A DNA stretch of 43,883 nt from Bacteroidota bacterium (GTDB lineage: Bacteria > Bacteroidota > Bacteroidia > Flavobacteriales > Flavobacteriaceae), in the NCBI GenBank assembly GCA_021793375.1, contig JAJYSY010000015.1, forward strand, positions 1 through 43,883, written 5' to 3'. Below are positions 9,268-17,690 of this stretch, one piece after another (within the stretch, counting starts at the first letter, position 1; each line of letters begins with the position of its first letter). Made by a program: the position numbers and the translations under genes. The notes under the pieces were generated by a model. It made no database searches and was not told the DNA's origin. It saw nothing but the letters and a program-made list of their open reading frames with translations.

Positions 9268-11463
9268 TTAATTGGCCACTTCACTGATGAATTTCATTCT
9301 GTATAAGTGCAATTCCTCTTCTTCATAATCTCCTTCAAATTCATCTATAGCTTCTTTTATATGATCGGTTTCAGCCTCCATAAAATAATCATATAATTCT
9401 TCTTGATCTCCTTCATCCATCAAATCTTCTAAAATATAATCCACATTCAATCTTGTTCCGCTATACACAATAGCTTCCATTTCTTCTATCAAATCTTGCA
9501 TTTCAATTCCTTTTGAGTTTGCAATATCTTCTAAAGGTAATTTCCTGTCGATTGATTGAATAATATATAACTTTAAACTACTGTTTGCTCCGGTGGATTT
9601 TACAATTAAATCATCGGGTCTTACAATATCATTGTCTTCTACATATTGAGAAATTAAATCGATAAAAGGTTTTCCGAATTTTCTTGCTTTTCCTTCTCCT
9701 ACACCTTGAATATTTACCAATTCTTCTCTTGTTGTTGGATATTTAAGTGCCATATCTTCAAGAGAAGGGTCCTGAAAAATTACATACGGCGGCAAATCTT
9801 TTCTTCTTGCTACTTTTTTACGTAAATCCTTTAACATTTTCATCAACTTCGGATCTGCTGTTGCATTTTTTCCTGCTGCTGCAGTTCCGTATAATTCTTC
9901 ATCATTATATACGTGATCTTCTGTCATCATGAAAGAAGTCGGATTTTCAAGAAATTTTTCTCCTTCTGCTGTCAATCTGATAATTCCGTAGGTTTCAATA
10001 TCTTTTTTCAGCAATCCGGCTACCAAAACTTGGCGTAATAAAGCCATCCAATAATTTCTGTCTTTTTCTTTTCCTTTTCCAAAAATTGGAAGTTTATTGG
10101 TTTTATGAGATTTCAACAAAGCATTTGAACTTCCGATTAAAGTGTTGACCACCTCTCTTGTTTTGTAAAGCTGTTTGGTTTCTTTTACCGTTTCTAACAA
10201 TAATTTTACCTCATCTTTTGCTTCATGTTGTTTTTTAGGGTTTCGAACATTATCATCCATGTCCGCTCCTTCTCCTGTTTTCTCATCGAATTCCTCTCCG
10301 AAATAATGTAAAATAAATTTACGACGACTCATTGAAGTTTCTGCATAAGCTACTACATCCTGCAAAAGTGCATGGCCAATTTCTTGCTCAGCTACAGGTT
10401 TTCCGCTCATAAACTTTTCGAGTTTTTCAATGTCTTTGTAAGAGTAAAACGCCAAACAATGTCCTTCTCCACCATCACGACCTGCTCTTCCGGTTTCTTG
10501 ATAATAGCTTTCAATACTTTTAGGAATATCGTGATGCACCACAAATCTTACATCAGGTTTGTCAATTCCCATTCCAAAAGCAATAGTTGCCACCACCACA
10601 TCAGCATCTTCTTTTAAAAACATGTCTTGATGTTTTGCTCTTACTTTAGAATCTAATCCGGCGTGATAAGGAATTGCAGAAATTCCATTTACCTGTAAAG
10701 TTTCTGCTAATTGCTCTACTTTTTTTCTACTTAAACAATAGATAATTCCACTTTTCCCTGAATTTCTTTTTACAAATCGAGTAATATCAGCATCTACTTT
10801 ATCTGTTTTCGGTCTGACTTCATAATATAAATTCGGCCTGTTAAAAGAAGCTTTAAAAACATTGGCTTCTTCCACTCCTAAATTTTTCAGAATATCTTCT
10901 TGCACTTTAGGGGTTGCTGTTGCAGTTAAAGCTATAATAGGAATTCCGGGACGAAGACTTTGCGCTATTTTTCTAATATTTCTGTATTCGGGACGAAAAT
11001 CATGACCCCATTCACTAATACAATGTGCTTCATCAATAGCGATAAAAGATAATTCTTGTTTTCTTAAAAACTCTACATATTCTTCTTTTATCAAAGATTC
11101 CGGAGCTACATATAAAAGTTTTGTAATTCCGGCTTCAATATCAGCTTTTACTTGTTTTACTTGTGTTTTATTTAAAGAAGAATTTAAAACATGTGCCACA
11201 CCTTCTTCAGAAGATAAAGCTCTTAAAACATCAACTTGATTTTTCATCAAAGCAATCAAAGGAGAAATCACAATAGCTGTTCCGTCTTTGATTAATGCCG
11301 GCAATTGATAACACAACGATTTCCCTCCGCCTGTGGGCATAATTACAAAAGTGTGTTGATTTGTAATTATACTTTTTATCACCTCTTCTTGAAGACCTTT
11401 AAATTGGTCAAACCCAAAGTATTTCTTAAGTTCTTTTTTTAGATCGATTTTCGTCAAAGTCAT
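9268..11463 (-). CDS. recQ: ATP-dependent DNA helicase RecQ
   Basis: RecQ is a 3'-5' superfamily 2 helicase acting in recombination and fork repair. The 731-residue protein has Walker A PTGGGKS (43-49), DEAH (144-147) with the aromatic-rich CISEWGHDFRPEYR after it, motif VI QETGRAGRDG (322-331), an RQC winged-helix region (about 415-510) and an HRDC domain (about 540-612). A further C-terminal helical extension reaches residue 731, so it is longer than E. coli RecQ (about 610). The zinc-binding module at about 375-410 (RRKFILHYFGEEF and following) contains no cysteine, unlike the four-Cys module of E. coli. It is transcribed alone from a promoter overlapping the start of kdsD. Confidence 0.95.
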   Translation of the reverse strand: MTLTKIDLKKELKKYFGFDQFKGLQEEVIKSIITNQHTFVIMPTGGGKSLCYQLPALIKDGTAIVISPLIALMKNQVDVLRALSSEEGVAHVLNSSLNKTQVKQVKADIEAGITKLLYVAPESLIKEEYVEFLRKQELSFIAIDEAHCISEWGHDFRPEYRNIRKIAQSLRPGIPIIALTATATPKVQEDILKNLGVEEANVFKASFNRPNLYYEVRPKTDKVDADITRFVKRNSGKSGIIYCLSRKKVEQLAETLQVNGISAIPYHAGLDSKVRAKHQDMFLKEDADVVVATIAFGMGIDKPDVRFVVHHDIPKSIESYYQETGRAGRDGGEGHCLAFYSYKDIEKLEKFMSGKPVAEQEIGHALLQDVVAYAETSMSRRKFILHYFGEEFDEKTGEGADMDDNVRNPKKQHEAKDEVKLLLETVKETKQLYKTREVVNTLIGSSNALLKSHKTNKLPIFGKGKEKDRNYWMALLRQVLVAGLLKKDIETYGIIRLTAEGEKFLENPTSFMMTEDHVYNDEELYGTAAAGKNATADPKLMKMLKDLRKKVARRKDLPPYVIFQDPSLEDMALKYPTTREELVNIQGVGEGKARKFGKPFIDLISQYVEDNDIVRPDDLIVKSTGANSSLKLYIIQSIDRKLPLEDIANSKGIEMQDLIEEMEAIVYSGTRLNVDYILEDLMDEGDQEELYDYFMEAETDHIKEAIDEFEGDYEEEELHLYRMKFISEVAN

Positions 11464-11533
11464 TATCTAAGTCTATATATTTATTTAACTTTACCGTTTT
11501 TAAATATAACAATTTTAATTTTATCGGCAAATT

Positions 11534-11564
11534 CAAATCTACTATATATTAAATGAAAAACCAA
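11534..11564 (-). promoter_or_regulatory. Promoter of recQ (-33 and -7 boxes)
   Basis: On the minus strand TTG (11562-11564) is followed after 20 nt by TAGATTTG (11534-11541), matching the Bacteroidota pattern TTG-N19/20-TAnnTTTG. The -33 box lies inside the first codons of the divergent kdsD gene. Confidence 0.55.
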
Positions 11565-12515
11565 GATTTACTTTCTTTTGCTAAAGAAACCATTTCAAAT
11601 GAAGCAAAAGCCGTAGCCGGACTTGAAAAATTGCTCACGGATGATTTTGCAAATGCTGTTTTAGACATCTATAACGCAAAAGGTCGAGTGATTATTACAG
11701 GGGTGGGAAAAAGCGCTATTATTGCTCAAAAAATTGTAGCTACTTTTAATTCCACCGGAACTCCGGCCATTTTTATGCACGCAGCAGATGCAATTCACGG
11801 GGATTTAGGAATTATTCAAAAAGAAGATTTAGTGATTTGTATTTCTAAAAGTGGAAATACAGCAGAGATTAAAGTTTTGATTCCTTTGATAAAAAACTTC
11901 AATAATAAGATAATTGCCATCACCGGAAATCCGGATTCTTTCTTAGGAAAAAATGCTACTTATGTTTTAAATTCCTATATTGAAAAAGAAGCTTGCCCCA
12001 ATGATTTAGCTCCTACCACCAGCACTACCGCACAAATGGTTGTCGGAGATTGTTTAGCAGTTTGCTTAGTTCAAATGAGAGGTTTTTCTCGAAAAGATTT
12101 TGCAAAATATCATCCCGGAGGTTCACTCGGAAAAAAATTATATCTCCGCATCAGCGATATTACTTCACAAAATGCAAAACCTCAAGTTGACCCCAACACT
12201 CCTGTTATAGAAGTAATTGTTGAAATTTCTGAAAAAATGTTAGGAGCTACTGCGGTAATTGAAAACGGAAAGATTGTTGGCATTATCACTGATGGAGATA
12301 TCAGAAGAATGATTTCTAAAGAAACAGATTTCAGCAATTTAAAGGCTAAAGATATTATGGGATCTTCTCCAAAAACAATAGATAATAATCGTTTGGCTGT
12401 TGAAGCTGTTGATATATTAGAAGAAAATAAAATCACTCAAATTATCGCTGAAGAAAACGGAGAATATAAAGGAATTGTTCACATTCACAATTTAATAAAA
12501 GAAGGAATTGTTTAA
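11553..12515 (+). CDS. kdsD: D-arabinose 5-phosphate isomerase (KdsD/KpsF)
   Basis: This enzyme interconverts ribulose 5-phosphate and arabinose 5-phosphate, the first step towards Kdo for lipopolysaccharide. The 320 residues match the family length. There is an N-terminal SIS domain (GVGKSAIIAQKI near residue 52, HGDLGII and the SKSGNTAEI motif) followed by two CBS domains in the C-terminal half (about 205-320). APTTSTTAQMVVGD and KYHPGGSLGKKL are typical of KpsF/GutQ proteins. The gene is 3 nt upstream of tatC and probably co-transcribed with it. Confidence 0.93.
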   Translation: MKNQDLLSFAKETISNEAKAVAGLEKLLTDDFANAVLDIYNAKGRVIITGVGKSAIIAQKIVATFNSTGTPAIFMHAADAIHGDLGIIQKEDLVICISKSGNTAEIKVLIPLIKNFNNKIIAITGNPDSFLGKNATYVLNSYIEKEACPNDLAPTTSTTAQMVVGDCLAVCLVQMRGFSRKDFAKYHPGGSLGKKLYLRISDITSQNAKPQVDPNTPVIEVIVEISEKMLGATAVIENGKIVGIITDGDIRRMISKETDFSNLKAKDIMGSSPKTIDNNRLAVEAVDILEENKITQIIAEENGEYKGIVHIHNLIKEGIV

Positions 12516-12518
12516 TCT

Positions 12519-13355
12519 ATGACAACATCTGAAAACAACCAAAATTCAAAAACAGAAATGTCTTTTTTAGAACACTTAGAAGAATTAAGATGGCATCTTA
12601 TTCGTTCTACTTTGGCTGTTCTGATTTTGGCTGTTGTAGCTTTTATTGCTAAAGATTTTATTTTTAATACTGTTCTTTTTGCCCCGAAAGAACCGGATTT
12701 TATCACTTATAAATGGTTTTGTAATATTGCGCAGTATTTTGGTTTAGACGAAAGTGTTTGCGTTACTGAAATTCCGATGAGAATTCAAAACAGAACCATG
12801 GCCGGGCAATTCAATACTCATATTTGGACTGCTATTACTGCAGGGATTATTGTTGCTTTTCCTTATATTTTATATGAATTATGGAAATTTATTGCCCCCG
12901 CTCTTAAAGAAAATGAAAAGAAAAACTCTCGTGGTTTTATTATGATTGCTTCAATACTTTTCTTTTTAGGCGTGGTTTTCGGATATTATATCATCTCTCC
13001 GCTTTCCATAAACTTCTTAGCGCATTACCGCGTAAGTGAAGAAGTTTTTAACGATATAGACATCGGAAGTTATATGGGATTGGTCAGAACTTCAGCACTT
13101 GCTTGTGGCGTGGTTTTTGAATTACCAATTATCATCTACATCCTCACAAAAATTGGTCTGGTTACTCCTGAAGCTTTAAGAAATTACAGAAAATTCGCCA
13201 TTGTTGGAATTTTATTATTAGCTGCTATTATTACACCTCCCGATATTGCGAGCCAAGTAATTGTTGCTATTCCGATTTTGATTTTATATGAATTGAGTAT
13301 TCTGATTTCAAAAGTTGTCTTGAAAAAAGAAAAAAGAAAAGCGAAAACTGCCTAA
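12519..13355 (+). CDS. tatC: Twin-arginine translocase subunit TatC
   Basis: TatC is the inner-membrane receptor for folded proteins bearing twin-arginine signals. The 278-residue protein has the N-terminal SFLEHLEELRWHLIRS motif at about 15-30, conserved FIAPALKENEKK, and PPDIASQ near the last membrane segments. About six membrane segments are visible. The first periplasmic loop is enlarged and contains two cysteines (Cys68 and Cys81) that could form a disulfide. Such an enlarged loop is usual in Bacteroidota TatC as far as I know. No tatA/tatB gene is adjacent, so the partner must be elsewhere. Confidence 0.95.
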   Translation: MTTSENNQNSKTEMSFLEHLEELRWHLIRSTLAVLILAVVAFIAKDFIFNTVLFAPKEPDFITYKWFCNIAQYFGLDESVCVTEIPMRIQNRTMAGQFNTHIWTAITAGIIVAFPYILYELWKFIAPALKENEKKNSRGFIMIASILFFLGVVFGYYIISPLSINFLAHYRVSEEVFNDIDIGSYMGLVRTSALACGVVFELPIIIYILTKIGLVTPEALRNYRKFAIVGILLLAAIITPPDIASQVIVAIPILILYELSILISKVVLKKEKRKAKTA

Positions 13356-13406
13356 TTTATTTTCTAATCACAGAAGTCTTTTTAAGCTTTGCTGAAATAA
13401 AGAAAT

Positions 13407-14102
13407 ATGATCTTTAAAATCTTATCTTATTTACGTTTTTTAAAAGGTTCTAAAAATCAACACGGCATACATTCTCCTTTTGTGTATAGTTTTATCACTT
13501 TGTGTTTATACGACAAAAAAAAGTATTCTTTTTATGAAGAAATAAAAAAATATCAACAACTGCTTCATGAAAATAAAAACCATAAAAGCGATTTATTAAC
13601 TTATAAAAGAGCTAAACTTCTTCATCGAATTACCACTTATTTTCAAGCAAAACATAGTGTTGATTTAAGCTTTACCGATGGATTTATAGCTTTTTCCATG
13701 CAATCTGAAAATGCTGATTTATTTTGTTTAGAAGAGACTGAAAAAAAATCAAAATCAACAAAAATATTTCTCAGTAATTTTAAAGCTGAAAACATTAAAG
13801 TTTCTACAAAGAGATTTAAAGAAGTTTTGGATCAGCTTCCTCAAAAAGAAAAAAAACAGTTTTTTATCGGTAGAAATATTAATTCTGAAAATATAATCTC
13901 TGTTTTTAAAACACTTCTACCCTACATCACTTCAGATAGTTTGGTAATTCTTGATGGAATTCATTTAACCAAAGAGAGAGAAGAAATTTGGAAACAAATA
14001 AAAAATCATTCTAAAGTAAAAGTAACGGTAGATTTATATTTTTGGGGTATTATTTTCTTTAGAGAAAAACAAGCTAAACAACACTTTAAAATCCGCATTT
14101 AA
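13407..14102 (+). CDS. Degenerate class I methyltransferase-like protein
   Basis: The 231-residue protein has the ends of a Bacteroidota SAM-dependent methyltransferase family. It has KNQHGIHSPFVYSFIT at about 17-31, and ILDGIHLTKEREEIWKQIKN plus VTVDLYFWGIIFFREKQAKQHF at the C-terminus. In between, the glycine-rich SAM loop expected near residue 85 (E-x-G-x-x-x-G type) is replaced by SVDLSFTDGFIAFS, and the following acidic-residue region is poorly preserved. The reading frame is open and in normal codon use, so it is not an obvious pseudogene. It probably binds SAM weakly or not at all. It lies downstream of tatC, spaced by 51 nt. Confidence 0.7.
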   Translation: MIFKILSYLRFLKGSKNQHGIHSPFVYSFITLCLYDKKKYSFYEEIKKYQQLLHENKNHKSDLLTYKRAKLLHRITTYFQAKHSVDLSFTDGFIAFSMQSENADLFCLEETEKKSKSTKIFLSNFKAENIKVSTKRFKEVLDQLPQKEKKQFFIGRNINSENIISVFKTLLPYITSDSLVILDGIHLTKEREEIWKQIKNHSKVKVTVDLYFWGIIFFREKQAKQHFKIRI

Positions 14103-14113
14103 TAATTTTTAAT

Positions 14114-14284
14114 ATGGACTTTTTAGAATCTCTTTCTGTTAGAAATCAATTATTTACTGTTGCTGCTGTATTGTTGATTTTATTTTTTATCGTTCGTTTC
14201 AACACAAAAAGAAATCGACAAAAACGCTTAAAAGACAGAAAATTCGGCGAAAGATTAAAAGAAAAAAGAAAACATCAAAAATAA
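14114..14284 (+). CDS. Small single-pass membrane protein with basic tail
   Basis: A 56-residue open reading frame begins with ATG 11 nt after the methyltransferase-like gene. It has a short N-terminal stretch, one hydrophobic segment at about residues 13-27 (LFTVAAVLLILFFIV) and a strongly basic tail rich in K and R to the end. The predicted orientation is tail inside. The position at the end of a same-strand run and the coherent topology support a real gene. I do not recognise the family. It ends 4 nt from the convergent Ig-like lipoprotein gene. Confidence 0.6.
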   Translation: MDFLESLSVRNQLFTVAAVLLILFFIVRFNTKRNRQKRLKDRKFGERLKEKRKHQK

Positions 14285-14288
14285 ATCC

Positions 14289-15914
14289 TTATTCTTTTAA
14301 AATAAAACTTTGCGAAATCTCCCAGTTTTTTCTCACATCTAAAGGTTTAGACATATAAATTACTTTTTCAGGTTGTTGTTTTTTTAAGTAATTTCCAGTA
14401 TCCCATTTTCCGTTTTTGTTTTCATCATAAATCACACGAACATAATATGTTCCGGGATTTACAAAAGAAAATCTAAAGATGTTCCCCTCTTTTTCTTGAT
14501 GAATTATCTCTCTTTTTGTTTCTCCTTTTTCATCTGCTAATTGAACAATAATTGGGAAAGAAGAAATGTTTTCTAAAGTTAATTTCACATCAGCATAATC
14601 TGTTTTTGCTTTTGTTTGAAGTTTATAATTTAAAGTATCATTTTCTTCTGCATAAAAATCTCTAATCGCTCCGGGTAAAACCTGAATGTTGTATTGTTGT
14701 TTTTCTTCTTTTTCAAAAGCTAAAATTAGCTTATTTATCTCAGCTTGAAAATCAGTTTTAAAAGCAACTTCAGCAGAATCTTGATCAGTTATTTTTATCA
14801 ATTCTGAGTTTATTTCCACCAAAGGAGTATTTGCAGATAATGAAAAATCTTCATTCAATCCTAAAGCTGAAGTCGGATTTGCTTTAATTCTTAAAGAATC
14901 GCTGTCGATTTCTTTTAATCGCGTTACTACTGTGTCTTGTTTTTCTGCTTTAATTATTTTAAACAGTAAGCTATCTGCTTCAAAAAATGGTTTAAACCAA
15001 TACTCTAAACTATCTGTTTCTTCTTGTTTGTAAAAGGATTCTGCAAAATCTTCCGGTTTTTTAGAAATCATTTCAACTTTAGCATTTTCTGCTCCGCCTT
15101 CAATTCCGAAAAGTAAATTTTGTAAACTTTCTTGACTTGGAGATTTTGCTTTAAATTCTCTTTGTTCTCTAAAAACCGTTAGGTCATATCTTTTATCAGT
15201 AGGCAATTCAATAGTATCTTCTAAAAAACCTATTTTATCTGTTTTAGGATCAAAAATATAATTCTGATTTTTATCTTTTAAAGCGATAATTTTATATTTT
15301 CCTTCTGCAATATTTTCTATCTCAAAAGTATGTGTAGAATCTTGTGTTTGTGCAATATAAGTAGGTGGTCTTTTATAAACAATAGAATCTGAATAAGTGG
15401 AATCCAACTTATAAAGCATCACAGAAATATGCTCTTCTGTTTCTCTGTTATAAGCATCTTTTATCTTTCCGGAAACACTTAAAGAATCTATATAATCTCC
15501 GGTGGAAAAAACATATTTATAAAACGGCAAAGGGTTTCCTTCGTTATTATCTTCAATGCTTTGCCCGAAGTTAATGGTATAAGTTGTATTTGGTTTTAAA
15601 CTGTCTTTAAGTTCGATTTCCACGTATTTTTGTGCTGGACCTTGTGGAGAAATTATCGGTTTTTTCTCCATAGGCGGAGAAATTAAAATTTGTGTATTCG
15701 GATCATTAAGTTTAATATATTCATCAAAATTAATTCTGATTTTTTCTGCTTTGAAATGCGTGGAAAAATTTTCCGGTTTTGCATTTACCACCGCCGGCGG
15801 AATTGTGTCAATAGGTCCACCTCCCGGCGTACCTCTTTGGGCGCAGGAAAAAGGCACTTGAAAAAGCACCAAAAGAATTCCGATTATAATTAAAAAACGC
15901 TTGAAGATTTTCAA
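14289..15914 (-). CDS. Lipoprotein with N-terminal bacterial Ig-like (Big_5) domain
   Basis: A 541-residue lipoprotein. The signal peptide ends at Cys24 (VPFSCAQRGTPGGGPIDTIPP), and the CxxxGxPxGGPxDxxPP pattern is a familiar start of this Bacteroidota family. Residues about 38-138 form an SbsA-type Ig-like domain (PPAVVNAKPEN, then PNTTYTINFGQSIEDNNEGN and a YVFSTGD end). The remainder carries repeated beta-rich segments with two ExKNGxxD-like motifs (LKDKNQNYIFDPKTD and YDENKNGKWDTGN). It is probably a cell-envelope protein, and its function is unknown. It is the last gene of a minus-strand run below comF. Confidence 0.85.
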   Translation of the reverse strand: MKIFKRFLIIIGILLVLFQVPFSCAQRGTPGGGPIDTIPPAVVNAKPENFSTHFKAEKIRINFDEYIKLNDPNTQILISPPMEKKPIISPQGPAQKYVEIELKDSLKPNTTYTINFGQSIEDNNEGNPLPFYKYVFSTGDYIDSLSVSGKIKDAYNRETEEHISVMLYKLDSTYSDSIVYKRPPTYIAQTQDSTHTFEIENIAEGKYKIIALKDKNQNYIFDPKTDKIGFLEDTIELPTDKRYDLTVFREQREFKAKSPSQESLQNLLFGIEGGAENAKVEMISKKPEDFAESFYKQEETDSLEYWFKPFFEADSLLFKIIKAEKQDTVVTRLKEIDSDSLRIKANPTSALGLNEDFSLSANTPLVEINSELIKITDQDSAEVAFKTDFQAEINKLILAFEKEEKQQYNIQVLPGAIRDFYAEENDTLNYKLQTKAKTDYADVKLTLENISSFPIIVQLADEKGETKREIIHQEKEGNIFRFSFVNPGTYYVRVIYDENKNGKWDTGNYLKKQQPEKVIYMSKPLDVRKNWEISQSFILKE

Positions 15915-15990
15915 GATATACTTTTTTACAAAGAAACAATTATTTTTACAATACTTGAATGATTTGTTTTATAGAAATATTTTTTGTTTT

Positions 15991-16894
15991 CTATTTTAAA
16001 ATCATTCCTATTCTTAGATTTCTTTTATAATATTTTCTTTTTTGGTCGTGATTAAATATTTCATTTATAGGAGTTATATAGTTTTCTTTTTCAAAAGTTG
16101 ATTTAAGAAAAGTTTTTGCTGTAAAAAACTGATTTTCTTCATCTGTTAAACTTACTCTGAGATATGTTTTAGCAATTTCCTTTGAAGATGATTTTTCAGA
16201 AATAAATTTGATAACTTCTACTTCTATGGCGATTCCTTCTTTTTCAAAATATACTTCTTCTTTAGTTAAATCAATATTGATTTCCTCTTTCTTAAAAAAG
16301 TTTTACTTCATAGATGTCACTATTATAAATTGCTGCTTTTAAATTTCCATTTTCCTGATTATAAATGTGAATCCTGAGAATTGCTGAAACATTATTTCTT
16401 TTATATCTTTTTCTACTTTTTGAATAATGATCTTTTTCAAATCTTAAAGTGATTTCTTCTAATTTTCTATCTTGATATTCTTTTTTAGGTATTAAAACTG
16501 AATATAAAGTAGTTTTTGGTGATAATGGTTGAGAAGGAAAATTCCTTGTTTTTTTATTTGATAAGATTTCTATTTTCTTTTTTTCTCCTTGAAGAATTAC
16601 AGGAGATAATTTGATATTTTCTTTTTTAAGATATATAGTATCTTTAATGTTTTTTGTAAAAATATTTTTCGATTTATATCCTAAATATTCTACTTTTATT
16701 TTTTTAATTTCTTCTTTGTTTAAAGAAAATCTTCCTTGATTATTTGTGTAATCTCCCGTATTATTATAAAAAACATGAACAAAAGGAAGTTCTTTTTTAG
16801 TTAAAGAATCCACTACTACAAAATCAGTTTGTGCATATAAATATGGAGAAAACAATAAGGTTAATATTACATAAAGCTTTTTATAATTATTCAT
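15991..16894 (-). pseudogene. Frameshifted gene with carboxypeptidase-like regulatory domain
   Basis: The frame from ATG 16894 encodes 200 residues: a signal peptide (LYVILTLLFSPYLYAQ), then a CarboxypepD-regulatory-like fold (VVDSLTKKELPFVHVFYNN, YTNNQGRFSL, VEYLGYKSK). It stops at 16292 just after DIYEVKLF. Removing one T from a run of six T at 16294-16299 (minus strand) restores a frame that continues KKEEINIDLTKEEVYFEKEG for about 100 more residues to a TAG at 15991-15993. The continuation fits the expected fold of this family, so the two pieces were one gene of about 300 codons. It is either a mutation, a phase-variable or slippage site, or a sequencing error. The gene is 12 nt downstream of comF. 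Confidence 0.75.
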
Positions 16895-16906
16895 ATAATT
16901 CTATTT

Positions 16907-17581
16907 TTATACCGTCAACGCCATTGCTGCCAAGCTTATTTTATGGGGTTTTGCTTTTTCTAAAATCCTTGCGCAAGTTTCCATAGTTGCTCCGGTGGTG
17001 ATAATATCATCAATTAGCAACACATGTTTATCTTTGATTTTTTCTGCATTATTTAAAGTAAAATAAGCTCCTTTCAATTCTGTTCTTGCAAATCTGTCTT
17101 TAAAAACTTGTGTTCGCGAATTAAATACTTTTATGAGAATATCTTCTGCATAATTACACTTGAGTAATTTAGCCAGATTTTTTCCAAATCCTGAAACTTG
17201 ATTATATCCGCGTTTTCTTTTTCTATTTTTATGAAGTGGAACCGGAATAATTACATCCAAAGTTTTTGTCCATTTTTCTTCTTCTAAATAGCTTCCCAAC
17301 CAAGTTCCCAAATATCCACTGATGCGTTCATCTCCATAATATTTCAATTGATGAATCAAATGCTGTGTCAATCCTTTTTTTCGATAATACAACAAAGCTG
17401 ATGCATGAGCTACAGGAATTCTGCCATAAAAGGGAGCTTTCACCAATTCTTCTGCTTCTTGAAAGGGAATTACCGGTAATTTATGCAAACATTCTGTGCA
17501 AATTACTTCTTCATTTTTCAACAAAGTCAATTCACATGCTGCACAAATTTTCGGGAAAAATATGTCAAATAATGCTTGCAT
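16907..17581 (-). CDS. ComF family phosphoribosyltransferase-like protein
   Basis: The 224-residue protein has an N-terminal zinc-finger-like region (CAACE and CTEC within about residues 13-32) and a type I phosphoribosyltransferase domain. The domain is shown by VIIPVPLHKNRKRKRGYNQ near residue 115 and the PRPP-binding motif HVLLIDDIITTGATMETC near 188. This is the ComF/GntX architecture, linked to DNA uptake in naturally competent bacteria but present widely in others. No other competence gene is in the window. It leads a minus-strand run of three genes. Confidence 0.9.
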   Translation of the reverse strand: MQALFDIFFPKICAACELTLLKNEEVICTECLHKLPVIPFQEAEELVKAPFYGRIPVAHASALLYYRKKGLTQHLIHQLKYYGDERISGYLGTWLGSYLEEEKWTKTLDVIIPVPLHKNRKRKRGYNQVSGFGKNLAKLLKCNYAEDILIKVFNSRTQVFKDRFARTELKGAYFTLNNAEKIKDKHVLLIDDIITTGATMETCARILEKAKPHKISLAAMALTV

Positions 17582-17666
17582 TCTATCTTACTAAAAATAT
17601 CTTCTATAAAAATACTAAATAATTACTACAAATTACGCCTGCATTTTTTTGCCCATTAAATAACTG

Positions 17667-17674
17667 TATTTTTG
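17667..17674 (+). promoter_or_regulatory. Candidate -7 box for the MATE exporter gene
   Basis: TATTTTTG matches TAnnTTTG and lies 16 nt before the ATG at 17691. The nearest TTG upstream is only 15 nt away, shorter than the usual spacing, so only the -7 box is supported. Confidence 0.4.
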
Positions 17675-17690
17675 CGGAAGATTTTTTAAG

